Assembly (NCBI GenBank): GCA_038025085.1
Contig: CM076148.1
Coordinates: 16,074,501 to 16,138,500 of the forward strand
Direction: 5' to 3'
Length of the DNA: 64,000 nucleotides
Source: Tetragonia tetragonoides
Lineage: Eukaryota; Streptophyta; Magnoliopsida; Caryophyllales; Aizoaceae
Positions 54,078-63,793 of the stretch are shown in pieces (the first letter of the stretch is position 1; each line of letters starts with the position of its first letter). The notes beneath the pieces are model-generated. The model made no database searches and was not told where the DNA came from. It worked only from the letters and a program-made list of their open reading frames with translations. The position numbers and the translations under genes are program-made.

Positions 54078-54298
54078 ATCAAACTGTTGCACAATATTTG
54101 TTTTAACCTTGTTCTTACAGTCATTTCTCACTTTTCGTGTGTCTCTTTTATTCGAAAATCAACGGTTTGTACGTAAAACACAACACGTCTTCCGAAATCT
54201 TTTATACTAGTGTTATCTGATTCTAAACAGCGTTTTAAATAAGGCTACATAAAAATAAAAAAAATAAAATAAAATTTAAAAAATGAAGATTTAAAAAG

Positions 54299-54416
54299 GG
54301 GTGCAACACGAGGACTTCCCAGGAGGTCACCCATACTAGTACTACTCTCGCCCAAGCACGCTTAACTGCGGAGTTCTGATGGGATCCGGTGCATTAGTGC
54401 TGGTATGATCGCACCC
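54299..54416 (-). rRNA. 5S rRNA gene, copy 158
   Basis: One difference, nt82 G>T; matches copies 132 and 153. Confidence 0.95.
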
Positions 54417-54637
54417 ATCAAACTGTTGCACAATATTTGTTTTAACCTTGTTCTCACAATCATTTCTCACTTTTCGTGTGTCTCTTTCATTCGAAAATCA
54501 ACGGTTTGTACTTAAAACACAACACGTCTCCCGAAATCTTTTATACTAGTGTTATCTGATTCTAATCGTCGTTTTAAATAAGGCTACATAAAAATATGAA
54601 AAATAAAAAAAAAATTTAAAAATGAAGATGTAAAAAG

Positions 54638-54755
54638 TGGTGCAACACGAGGACTTCCCAGGAGGTCACCCATCCTAGTACTACTCTCGCTCAAGCACGC
54701 TTCACTGCGGAGTTCTGATGGGATCCGGTGCATTAGTGCTGGTATGATCGCACCC
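54638..54755 (-). rRNA. 5S rRNA gene, copy 159
   Basis: Differences: nt118 C>A, nt65 G>A, nt53 T>G. Confidence 0.94.
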
Positions 54756-54962
54756 ATCTATCTATTGCGCAATATTTGTTTTAACCTTGTTGTTACAGTC
54801 ATTTCTTACTTTTCGTGTGTCTCTTTTATTCGAAAATCAACGGTTTGTACGTAAAACCGAACACGTCTCCCGAAAACCTTTATAAACAGCGTTTTAAATA
54901 AGGCTACATAAAAATAAAAAAAAAATAAAAAAAACGTTTAAAAAAATCAAGATTTAAAAGAA

Positions 54963-55070
54963 GGGTGCAACACGAGGACTTCCCAGGAGGTCACCCATCT
55001 TAGTACTACTCTCGCCCAAGCACGCTTAACTGCGGTGTTCCGGTGCATTGGTGCTGGTATGATCGCACCC
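54963..55070 (-). rRNA. 5S rRNA gene, copy 160, lacks nt31-40
   Basis: nt81 G>A, nt45 T>A, nt21 T>C, but the normal nt16, unlike copies 134 and 155. Confidence 0.9.
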
Positions 55071-55288
55071 ATCAAATTGTTGCACAATATTTTTTTTAAC
55101 CCTGTTCTTACAGTCATTTCTCACTTTTCGTGGGTCTCTTTTATTCGAAAATAAACGATTTGTACTTAAAACACAACACGTCTCCCGAAATCTTTTATAC
55201 TAGTGTTTTCTGATTCTAAACAGCGTTTTAAATAAGGCTACATAAAAATTTAAAAAAAAAAAAATTTTAAAAAATGAAGATTTAAAAA

Positions 55289-55406
55289 ATTTGCAACACG
55301 AGGACTTCCCAGGAGGTCACCCATCCTAGTACTACTCTCGCTCAAGCACGCTTAACTACGGAGTTCTAATGGGATACGGTGCATTAGTGCTGGTATGATC
55401 GCACCC
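55289..55406 (-). rRNA. 5S rRNA gene, copy 161
   Basis: Differences: nt118 C>T, nt117 C>A, nt116 C>A, nt65 G>A, nt49 C>T, nt39 C>T, nt31 G>T; helix I closing pairs are lost. Confidence 0.91.
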
Positions 55407-55627
55407 ATCAAACTATTGCACAATATTTGTTTTAACCTTGTTCTTACAGTCATTTCTCACTTTTCGTGTGTTTCTTTTATTAGAAAATCAACGGTTTGTA
55501 CTTAAAACACAACACGTCTCCCGAAATCTTTTATACTAGTGTTTTCTGATTCTAAACAGCGTTTTAAATAAGGCTACATAAAAATTAAAAAAACTAAAAA
55601 ATTTTACAAAAATGAAGATTTAAAAAG

Positions 55628-55744
55628 GGGTGCAACAGGAGGACTTCCCAGGAGGTCACCCATCCTAGTACTACTCTCGCCCAAGCACGCTTGACTGCGA
55701 GTTCTAATGGGATCCGATGCATTAGTGCTGGTATGATCACACCC
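55628..55744 (-). rRNA. 5S rRNA gene, copy 162, 1-nt deletion
   Basis: C46/47 loss plus nt108 G>C, nt53 T>C, nt39 C>T, nt28 C>T, nt6 C>T. Confidence 0.91.
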
Positions 55745-55967
55745 ATCAAACTATTGCACAATATTTGTTTTAACCTTGTTCTTACAGCCATTTCTCACTT
55801 TTCGTGTGTCTCCTTTATTCGAAAATCAACGGTTTGTACGTAAAACCCAACACGTCTCCCGAAAACCTTTATACTAGTGTTTTCTGATTCTAAACAGCGT
55901 TTTAAATAAGGCTACATAAAAATAAAAAAATAAAAAAAACGTTTAAAAAAATTAAGATTTAAAAAAA

Positions 55968-56085
55968 GGGTGCAACACGAGGACTTCCCAGGAGGTCACC
56001 CATGTTAGTACTACTCTCACCCAAGCACGCTTAACTGCGGTGTTCTGATGGGATCCGGTGTATTAGTGTTGTTATGATCGCACCC
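55968..56085 (-). rRNA. 5S rRNA gene, copy 163
   Basis: Differences: nt82 G>C, nt81 G>A, nt67 C>T, nt45 T>A, nt25 G>A, nt17 G>A, nt14 C>A. Confidence 0.92.
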
Positions 56086-56307
56086 ATCAAACTATTGCAC
56101 AATATTTGTTTTAACCCTGTTCTTACAGTCATTTCTCACTTTTCGTGTGTCTCTTTTATTCGAAAATCAACGGTTTGTACTTAAAACACAACATGTCTCC
56201 CGAAATCTTTTATACTAGTGTTATCTGATTCTAATCGTCGTTTTAAATAAGGCTACATAAAAATAAAAAAAATAAAAAAAAAATTTTAAAAATGAAGATT
56301 TAAAAAG

Positions 56308-56425
56308 TGGTGCAACACGAGGACTTCCCAGGAGGTCACCCATCCTAGTACTACTCTCGCTCAAGCACGCTTCACTGCGGAGTTCCGATGGGATCCGGTG
56401 CATTAGTGCTGGTATGATCGCACCC
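56308..56425 (-). rRNA. 5S rRNA gene, copy 164
   Basis: Differences: nt118 C>A, nt65 G>A, nt53 T>G, nt40 A>G. Confidence 0.94.
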
Positions 56426-56631
56426 ATCTATCTATTGCACAATATTTGTTTTAACCTTGTTATTACAGTCATTTCTCACTTTTCGTGTGTCTCTTTTATT
56501 CGAAAATCAACGGTTTGTACGTAAAACCGAACACGTCTCCCGAAAACCTTTATAAACAGCGTTTTAAATAAGGCTACATAAAAATAAAAAAAAATAAAAA
56601 AAACGTTTAAAAAAATCAAGATTTAAAAGAA

Positions 56632-56739
56632 GGGTGCAACACGAGGACTTCCCAGGAGGTCACCCATCTTAGTACTACTCTCGCCCAAGCACGCTTAACT
56701 GCGGTGTTCCTGTGCATTGGTGCTGGTATGATCGCACCC
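56632..56739 (-). rRNA. 5S rRNA gene, copy 165, lacks nt31-40
   Basis: nt81 G>A, nt45 T>A, nt29 C>A, nt21 T>C. Confidence 0.9.
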
Positions 56740-56957
56740 ATCAAATTGTTGCACAATATTTTTTTTAACCCTGTTCTTACAGTCATTTCTCACTTTTCGT
56801 GGGTCTCTTTTATTCGAAAATAAACGATTTGTACTTAAAACACAACACGTCTCCCGAAATCTTTTATACTAGTGTTTTCTGATTCTAAACAGCGTTTTAA
56901 ATAAGGCTACATAAAAATTTAAAAAAAAAAAAATTTTAAAAAATGAAGATTTAAAAA

Positions 56958-57075
56958 ATGTGCAACACGAGGACTTCCCAGGAGGTCACCCATCCTAGTA
57001 CTACTCTCGCTCAAGCACGCTTAACTACGGAGTTCTGATGGGATACGGTACATTAGTGCTGGTATGATCGCACCC
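56958..57075 (-). rRNA. 5S rRNA gene, copy 166
   Basis: Differences: nt118 C>T, nt117 C>A, nt65 G>A, nt49 C>T, nt31 G>T, nt26 C>T. Confidence 0.92.
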
Positions 57076-57296
57076 ATCAAACTATTGCACAATATTTGTT
57101 TTAACCTTGTTCTTACAGTCATTTCTCACTTTTCGTGTGTTTCTTTTATTAGAAAATCAACGGTTTGTACTTAAAACACAACACGTCTCCCGAAATCTTT
57201 TATACTAGTGTTTTCTGATTCTAAACAGCGTTTTAAATAAGGCTACATAAAAATTTAAAAAACTAAAAAATTTTACAAAAATGAAGATTTAAAAAG

Positions 57297-57413
57297 GGGT
57301 GCAACAGGAGGACTTCCCAGGAGGTCACCCATCCTAGTACTACTCTCGCCCAAGCACGCTTGACTGCGAGTTCTAATGGGATCCGATGCATTAGTGCTGG
57401 TATGATCACACCC
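57297..57413 (-). rRNA. 5S rRNA gene, copy 167, 1-nt deletion
   Basis: Same as copy 162, including nt108 G>C and nt53 T>C. Confidence 0.91.
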
Positions 57414-57637
57414 ATCAAACTATTGCACAATATTTGTTTTAACCTTGTTCTTACAGCCATTTCTCACTTTTCGTGTGTCTCCTTTATTCGAAAATCAACG
57501 GTTTGTACGTAAAACCCAACACGTCTCCCGAAAACCTTTATACTAGTGTTTTCTGATTCTAAACAGCGTTTTAAATAAGGCTACATAAAAATAAAAAAAA
57601 TAAAAAAAACGTTTAAAAAAATTAAGATTTAAAAAAA

Positions 57638-57755
57638 GGGTGCAACACGAGGACTTCCCAGGAGGTCACCCATGTTAGTACTACTCTCACCCAAGCACGC
57701 TTAACTGCGGTGTTCTGATGGGATCCGGTGTATTAGTGTTGTTATGATCGCACCC
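57638..57755 (-). rRNA. 5S rRNA gene, copy 168
   Basis: Same seven differences as copy 163. Confidence 0.92.
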
Positions 57756-57977
57756 ATCAAACTATTGCACAATATTTGTTTTAACCCTGTTCTTACAGTC
57801 ATTTCTCACTTTTCGTGTGTCTCTTTTATTCGAAAATCAACGTTTTGTACTTAAAACACAACATGTCTCCCGAAATCTTTTCTACTAGTGTTATCTGATT
57901 CTAATCGTCGTTTTAAATAAGGCTACATAAAAATAAAAAAAATAAAAAAAAAATTTAAAAAATGAAGATTTAAAAAG

Positions 57978-58095
57978 TGGTGCAACACGAGGACTTCCCA
58001 GGAGGTCACCCATCCTAGTACTACTCTCGCTCAAGCACGCTTCACTGCGGAGTTCTGATGGGATCCGGTGCATTAGTGCTGGTATGATCGCACCC
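57978..58095 (-). rRNA. 5S rRNA gene, copy 169
   Basis: Differences: nt118 C>A, nt65 G>A, nt53 T>G. Confidence 0.94.
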
Positions 58096-58314
58096 ATCCA
58101 TCTATTGCACAATATTTGTTTTAACCTTGTTATTACAGTCATTTCTCACTTTTCGTGTGTCTCTTTTATTCGAAAATCAACGGTTTGTACGTAAAACCCA
58201 ACACGTCTCCCGAAAACCTTTATAAACAGCGTTTTAAATACGGCTACATAAAAATAAAAAAAAAATAAAAAAAAAATAAAAAAAAACGTTTAAAAAAATC
58301 AAGATTTAAAAGAA

Positions 58315-58422
58315 GGGTGCAACACGAGGACTTCCCAGGAGGTCACCCATCTTAGTACTACTCTCGCCCAAGCACGCTTAACTGCGGTGTTCCGGTGCAT
58401 TGGTGCTGGTATGATCGCACCC
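58315..58422 (-). rRNA. 5S rRNA gene, copy 170, lacks nt31-40
   Basis: nt81 G>A, nt45 T>A, nt21 T>C. Its 3' A/T tract has an extra aaaaaataaa run. Confidence 0.9.
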
Positions 58423-58638
58423 ATCAAATTGTTGCACAATATTTTTTTTAACCCTGTTCTTACAGTCATTTCTCACTTTTCGTGGGTCTCTTTTATTCGA
58501 AAATAAACGATTTGTACTTAAAACACAACACGTCTCCCGAAATCTTTTATACTAGTGTTTTCTGATTCTAAACAGCGTTTTAAATAAGGCTACATAAAAA
58601 TTTTAAAAAAAAAAATTTTAAAAATGAAGATTTAAAAA

Positions 58639-58756
58639 ATGTGCAACACGAGGACTTCCCAGGAGGTCACCCATCCTAGTACTACTCTCGCTCAAGCACG
58701 CTTAACTACGGAGTTCTGATGGGATACGGTGCATTAGTGCTGGTATGATCGCACCC
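58639..58756 (-). rRNA. 5S rRNA gene, copy 171
   Basis: Differences: nt118 C>T, nt117 C>A, nt65 G>A, nt49 C>T, nt31 G>T. Confidence 0.92.
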
Positions 58757-58977
58757 ATCAAACTATTGCACAATATTTGTTTTAACCTTGTTCTTACAGT
58801 CATTTCTCACTTTTCGTGTGTTTCTTTTATTAGAAAATCAACGGTTTGTACTTAAAACACAACACGTCTCCCGAAATCTTTTATACTAGTGTTTTCTGAT
58901 TCTAAACAGCGTTTTAAATAAGGCTACATAAAAATTAAAAAAACTAAAAAAATTTAAAAAAATGAAGATTTAAAAAG

Positions 58978-59094
58978 GGGTGCAACAGGAGGACTTCCCA
59001 GGAGGTCACCCATCCTAGTACTACTCTCGCCCAAGCACGCTTAACTGCGAGTTCTAATGGGATCCGATGCATTAGTGCTGGTATGATCACACCC
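58978..59094 (-). rRNA. 5S rRNA gene, copy 172, 1-nt deletion
   Basis: C46/47 loss plus nt108 G>C, nt39 C>T, nt28 C>T, nt6 C>T; normal nt53, unlike copies 162 and 167. Confidence 0.91.
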
Positions 59095-59318
59095 ATCAAA
59101 CTATTGCACAATATTTGTTTTAACCTTGTTCTTACAGCCATTTCTCACTTTTCGTGTGTCTCCTTAATTCGAAAATCAACGGTTTGTACGTAAAACCCAA
59201 CACGTCTCCCGAAAACCTTTATACTAGTGTTTTCTGATTCTAAACAGCGTTTTAAATAAGGCTACATAAAAATAAAAAAAATAAAAAAAACGTTTAAAAA
59301 AAATAAGATTTAAAAAAA

Positions 59319-59436
59319 GGGTGCAACACGAGGACTTCCCAGGAGGTCACCCATGTTAGTACTACTCTCACCCAAGCACGCTTAACTGCGGTGTTCTGAT
59401 GGGATCCGGTGTATTAGTGTTGTTATGATCGCACCC
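59319..59436 (-). rRNA. 5S rRNA gene, copy 173
   Basis: Same as copies 163 and 168. Confidence 0.92.
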
Positions 59437-59658
59437 ATCAAACTATTGCACAATATTTGTTTTAACCCTGTTCTTACAGTTATTTCTCACTTTTCGTGTG
59501 TCTCTTTTATTCGAAAATCAACGGTTTGTAGTTAAAACACAACATGTCTCCCGAAATCTTTTATACTAGTGTTATCTGATTCTAATCGTCGTTTTAAATA
59601 AGGCTACATAAAAATAAAAAAAAATAAAAAAAAATTTAAAAAATGAAGATTTAAAAAG

Positions 59659-59776
59659 TGGTGCAACACGAGGACTTCCCAGGAGGTCACCCATCCTAGT
59701 ACTACTCTCGCTCAAGCACGCTTCACTGCGGAGTTCTGATGGAATCCGGTGCATTAGTGCTGGTATGATCGCACCC
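59659..59776 (-). rRNA. 5S rRNA gene, copy 174
   Basis: Differences: nt118 C>A, nt65 G>A, nt53 T>G, nt34 C>T. Confidence 0.94.
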
Positions 59777-59928
59777 ATCTATCTATTGCACAATATTTGT
59801 TTTAACCTTGTTATTACAGTCATTTCTCACTTTTCGTGTGTCTCTTTTATTCGAAAATCAACGGTTTGTACGTAAAACCCAACACGTCTCCCGAAAACCT
59901 TTATAAACAGCATTTTAAATAAGGCTAA

Positions 59929-59930
<2 letters not shown>

Positions 59931-59965
<35 letters not shown>
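59931..59965. repeat. 35-A homopolymer in the spacer
   Basis: An unbroken run of 35 A replaces the usual aaaaataaaaaa pattern on the 3' side of copy 175. In RNA sense it would be a very strong Pol III stop. Length may be affected by sequencing error. Confidence 0.85.
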
Positions 59966-59971
<6 letters not shown>

Positions 59972-59993
59972 AAAAAATCAAGATTTAAAAGAA

Positions 59994-60101
59994 GGGTGCA
60001 ACACGAAGACTTCCCAGGAGGTCACCCATCTTAGTACTACTCTCGCCCAAGCACGCTTAACTGCGGTGTTCCGGTGCATTGGTGCTGGTATGATCGCACC
60101 C
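59994..60101 (-). rRNA. 5S rRNA gene, copy 175, lacks nt31-40
   Basis: nt105 C>T, nt81 G>A, nt45 T>A, nt21 T>C. Confidence 0.9.
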
Positions 60102-60318
60102 ATCAAATTGTTGCACAATATTTTTTTTAATCCTGTTCTTACAGTCATTTCTCACTTTTCGTGTGTCTCTTTTATTCGAAAATAAACGGTTTGTACTTAA
60201 AACACAACACGTCTCCCGAAATCTTTTATACTAGTGTTTTCTGATTCTAAACAGCGTTTTAAATAAGGCAACATAAAAATTTAAAAAAAAAAAAATTTTA
60301 AAAATGAAGATTTAAAAA

Positions 60319-60436
60319 ATGTGCAACACGAGGACTTCCCAGGAGGTCACCCATCCTAGTACTACTCTCGCTCAAGCACGCTTAACTGCGGTGTTCTGAT
60401 GGGATCCAGTGTATTAGTGCTGTTATGATCGCACCC
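60319..60436 (-). rRNA. 5S rRNA gene, copy 176
   Basis: Differences: nt118 C>T, nt117 C>A, nt65 G>A, nt45 T>A, nt29 C>T, nt25 G>A, nt14 C>A. Left half is like copy 171, right half like copy 114: a recombinant. Confidence 0.91.
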
Positions 60437-60660
60437 ATCAAACTATTGCACAATATTTGTTTTAACCCTGTTCTTACAGTCATTTCTCACTTTTCGTGTG
60501 TCTCTTTTATTCGAAAATAAACGGTTTGTACTTAAAACACAACACGTCTCCTGAAATCTTTTATACTAGTGTTTTCTGATTCTAAACAGCGTTTTAAATA
60601 AGGCTACATAAAAATAAAAAAAATAAAAAAAACATTTAAAAAAACTAACATTTAAAAAAA

Positions 60661-60778
60661 GGGTGCAGCACGAGGACTTCCCAGGAGGTCACCCATCTTA
60701 GTACTACTCTCGCCCAAGCACGCTTAACTGCGGTGTTCTGATGGGATCCGGTGCATTAGTGCTGGTATGATCGCACCC
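60661..60778 (-). rRNA. 5S rRNA gene, copy 177
   Basis: Differences: nt111 T>C, nt81 G>A, nt45 T>A. Confidence 0.93.
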
Positions 60779-60999
60779 ATGAAACTGTTCCACAATATTT
60801 GTTTTAACCCTGTTCTTACAGTCATTTCTCACTTTTCGTGTGTCTCTTTTATTCGAAAATAAACGGTTTGTACTTAAAACACAACACGTCTCCCGGAATC
60901 TTTTATACTAGTATTTTCTGATTCTAAACAGCGTTTTAAATAAGGCTACATAAAAATAAATAAAAAAATAAAAAAATTTAAAAATGAAGATTTAAAAAG

Positions 61000-61112
61000 G
61001 GGTGCAACACGAGGACTTCCCAAGAGGTCACCCATCCTAGTACTACTCTCGCTCAAGCACGCTTAACTGCGGAGTTCTGATGGAATGCATTAGTGCTGGT
61101 ATGATCGCACCC
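61000..61112 (-). rRNA. 5S rRNA gene, copy 178, 5-nt deletion
   Basis: 113 bp: about nt28-32 are missing (plus strand gatggaatgcatt). Also nt95 C>T, nt65 G>A. Probably defective. Confidence 0.9.
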
Positions 61113-61318
61113 ATCTATCTATTGCACAATATTTGTTTTAACCTTGTTGTTACAGTCATTTCTCACTTTTCGTGTGTCTCTTTTATTCGAAAATCAACGG
61201 TTTGTACGTAAAACCCAACACGTCTCCCGAAAACCTTTATAAACAGCGTTTTAAATAAGGCTACATAAAAATAAAAAAAATAAAAAAAAACGTTTAAAAA
61301 AATTAAGATTTAAAAGAA

Positions 61319-61426
61319 GGGTGCAACACGAGGACTTCCCAGGAGGTCACCCATCTTAGTACTACTCTCGCCCAAGCACGCTTAACTGCGGTGTTCCGTT
61401 GCATTAGTGCTGGTATGATCGCACCC
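61319..61426 (-). rRNA. 5S rRNA gene, copy 179, lacks nt31-40
   Basis: nt81 G>A, nt45 T>A, nt28 C>A; normal nt21. Confidence 0.9.
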
Positions 61427-61647
61427 ATCAAACTGTTGCACAATATTTTTTTTAACCCTGTTCTTACAGTCATTTCTCACTTTTCGTGTGTCTCTTTTAT
61501 TCGAAAATAAACGGTTTGTACTTAAAACACAACACGTCTCCCGAAATCTTTTATACTAGTGTTTTCTGATTCTAAACAGCGTTTTAAATAAGGCTACATA
61601 AAAATTAAAAAAATTAAAAAAATTTAAAAAAATGAAGATTTAAAAAG

Positions 61648-61764
61648 GGGTGCAACACGAGGACTTCCCAGGAGGTCACCCATCCTAGTACTACTCTCGC
61701 CCAAGCACGCTTCACTGCGACTTCTAATGGGATCCGATGCATTAGTGCTGGTATGATCGCACCC
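61648..61764 (-). rRNA. 5S rRNA gene, copy 180, 1-nt deletion
   Basis: C46/47 loss plus nt53 T>G, nt44 C>G, nt39 C>T, nt28 C>T. Confidence 0.91.
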
Positions 61765-61992
61765 ATCAAACTATTGCACAATATTTGTTTTAACCTGGTT
61801 CTTACAGCCATTTCTCACTTTTCGTGTGTCTCCTTTATTCGAAAATCAACGGTTTGTACGTAAAACCCAACACGTCTCCCGAAAACCTTTATACTAGTGT
61901 TTTCTGATTCTAAACAACGTTTTAAATAAGGCTACATAAAAATAAAAAAAACGTTTAAAAAAAACGTTTAAAAAAATTAAGATTGAAAAAAA

Positions 61993-62110
61993 GGGTGCAA
62001 CACGAGGACTTCCCAGGAGGTCACCCATCTTAGTACTACTCTCGCCCAAGCACGCTTAACTGCGGTGTTCTGATGGGATCCGGTGTAATAGTGCTGTTAT
62101 GATCGCACCC
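61993..62110 (-). rRNA. 5S rRNA gene, copy 181
   Basis: Differences: nt81 G>A, nt45 T>A, nt25 G>A, nt23 A>T, nt14 C>A. The spacer word aacgtttaaa is doubled beside it. Confidence 0.93.
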
Positions 62111-62325
62111 ATCAAACTATTGCACAATATTTGTTTTAACCCTGTTCTTACAGTCATTTCTCACTTTTCGTGTGTCTCTTTTATTCGAAAATAAACGGTT
62201 TGTACTTAAAACACAACACGTCTCCCGAAATCTTTTATACTAGTGTTTTCTGATTCTAAACAGCGTTTTAAATAAGGCTACATAAAAATAAAAAAAAATG
62301 TTTAAAAAATTAAGATTTAAAAAAA

Positions 62326-62443
62326 GGGTGCAACACGAGGACTTCCCAAGAGGTCACCCATCTTAGTACTACTCTCGCCCAAGCACGCTTAACTGCGGTG
62401 TTCTGATGGGATCCGGTGTATTAGTGCTGGTATGATCGCACCC
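62326..62443 (-). rRNA. 5S rRNA gene, copy 182
   Basis: Differences: nt95 C>T, nt81 G>A, nt45 T>A, nt25 G>A. Confidence 0.93.
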
Positions 62444-62664
62444 ATCAAACTGTTGCACAATATTTGTTTTAACCCTGTTGTTACAGTCATTTCTCACTTT
62501 TCGTGTGTCTCTTTTATTCGAAAATAAACTGTTTGTACTTTAAACAGAACACGTCTCCCGAAATCTTTTATACTAGTGTTTTCTGATTCTAAACAGCGTT
62601 TTAAATAAGGCTACATAAAAATAAAAAAAATAAAAAAATAATTTAAAAATGAAGATTTAAAAAG

Positions 62665-62782
62665 GGGTGCAACACAAGGACTTCCCAGGAGGTCACACAT
62701 CCTAGTACTACACTCGCTCCAGCACGCTTAACTGCGGAGTTCTGATGGGATCCGTTGCATTAGTGCTGGTATGATCGTACCC
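62665..62782 (-). rRNA. 5S rRNA gene, copy 183
   Basis: Differences: nt107 C>T, nt86 G>T, nt71 A>T, nt65 G>A, nt63 T>G, nt28 C>A, nt5 G>A. Confidence 0.92.
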
Positions 62783-63006
62783 ATCAAACTATTGCACAAT
62801 ATTTGTTTTAACCTTGTTCTTACAGCCATTTCTCACTTTTCGTGTGTCTCTTTTATTCGAAAATCAACGGTTTGTACGTAAAACCCAACACGTCTCCCGA
62901 AGACCTTTATACTAGTGTTTTCTGATTCTAAACAGCGTTTTAAATAAGGCTACATAAAAATAAAAAATAAAAAAAAAACGTTTAAAAAAATTAAGATTTA
63001 AAAGAA

Positions 63007-63124
63007 GGGTGCAACACGAGGACTTCCCATGATGTCACCCATCTTAGTACTACTCTCGCCCAAGCACGCTTAACTGCGGAGTTCTGATGGGATCCGGTGC
63101 ATTAGTGCTGGTATGATCGCACCC
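63007..63124 (-). rRNA. 5S rRNA gene, copy 184
   Basis: nt95 C>A, nt92 C>A, nt81 G>A; with copies 185-186 it replays the order of copies 127-130. Confidence 0.93.
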
Positions 63125-63335
63125 ATTAAACTGTCGCACAATATTTGTTTTAACCTTGTTCTTACAGTCATTTCTCACTTTTCGTGTGTCTCTTTTATTC
63201 GAAAATCAACGGTTTATACTTAAAACACAACACGTCTCCCGAAATCTTTTATACTAGTGTTTTCTGATTCTAAACAGCGTTTTAAATAAGGCTACATAAA
63301 AATAAAAAAAATAAAAAAAATGAAGAATTAAAAAA

Positions 63336-63453
63336 GGGTGCAACACGAGGACTTCCAAGGAGGTCACCCATACTAGTATTACTCTCGCCCAAGCACGCTT
63401 AACTACGGAGTTCTGATGGGATCCGGTGCATTAGTGCTGGTATGATCGCACCC
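63336..63453 (-). rRNA. 5S rRNA gene, copy 185
   Basis: Differences: nt97 G>T, nt82 G>T, nt75 G>A, nt49 C>T. Confidence 0.93.
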
Positions 63454-63675
63454 ATCAAACTGTTGCTCAATATTTGTTTTAACCTTGTTCTTACAATCAT
63501 TTCTCACTTTTCGTGTGTCTCTTTTATTCGAAAATCACTGGTTTCTACTTAAAACACAACACGTCTCCCGAAATCTTTTATACTAGTGTTTTCTGATTCT
63601 AAAGAGCGTTTTAAATAAAGCTACATAAAAATAAAAAAAAATAAAAAAAATTTAAAAAAATGAAGATTTAAAAAA

Positions 63676-63793
63676 CGGTGCAACACGAGGACTTCCAAGG
63701 AGGTCACCCATCCTAGTACTACTCTCGCCCAAGCACGCTTAACTGTCGAGTTCTGATGGGATCCGGTGAATTACTGCCGGAATGATCGCAGCC
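63676..63793 (-). rRNA. 5S rRNA gene, copy 186
   Basis: Differences: nt118 C>G, nt97 G>T, nt48 G>A, nt47 C>G, nt25 G>T, nt20 C>G, nt16 A>G, nt13 A>T, nt3 G>C. Last copy in the window. Confidence 0.91.

Larger units (their letters stand above)
55289..60318. repeat. three tandem rounds of a 5-unit 5S block
   Basis: Copies 161-165, 166-170 and 171-175 repeat the same five subfamilies in order, at offsets of 1669 and 1681 bp. In each round the order is: nt31 G>T type, 1-nt deletion type, nt82/81 type, nt118/65/53 type, 10-nt deletion type. A fourth round starts at copy 176 and then diverges. Confidence 0.92.

Noticed and set aside
3002..61811. Dozens of 60-83-codon minus-strand frames, most starting MAVRTRLKQILCN, that look like a conserved protein family
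   Set aside because: They begin in the spacer just upstream of each 5S gene and read through the gene. The consensus 5S has TAA at nt53-55 in this frame; the frame opens only where nt53 or nt55 is mutated or an indel shifts it. Conservation is that of the rRNA gene and its promoter, not of a protein.
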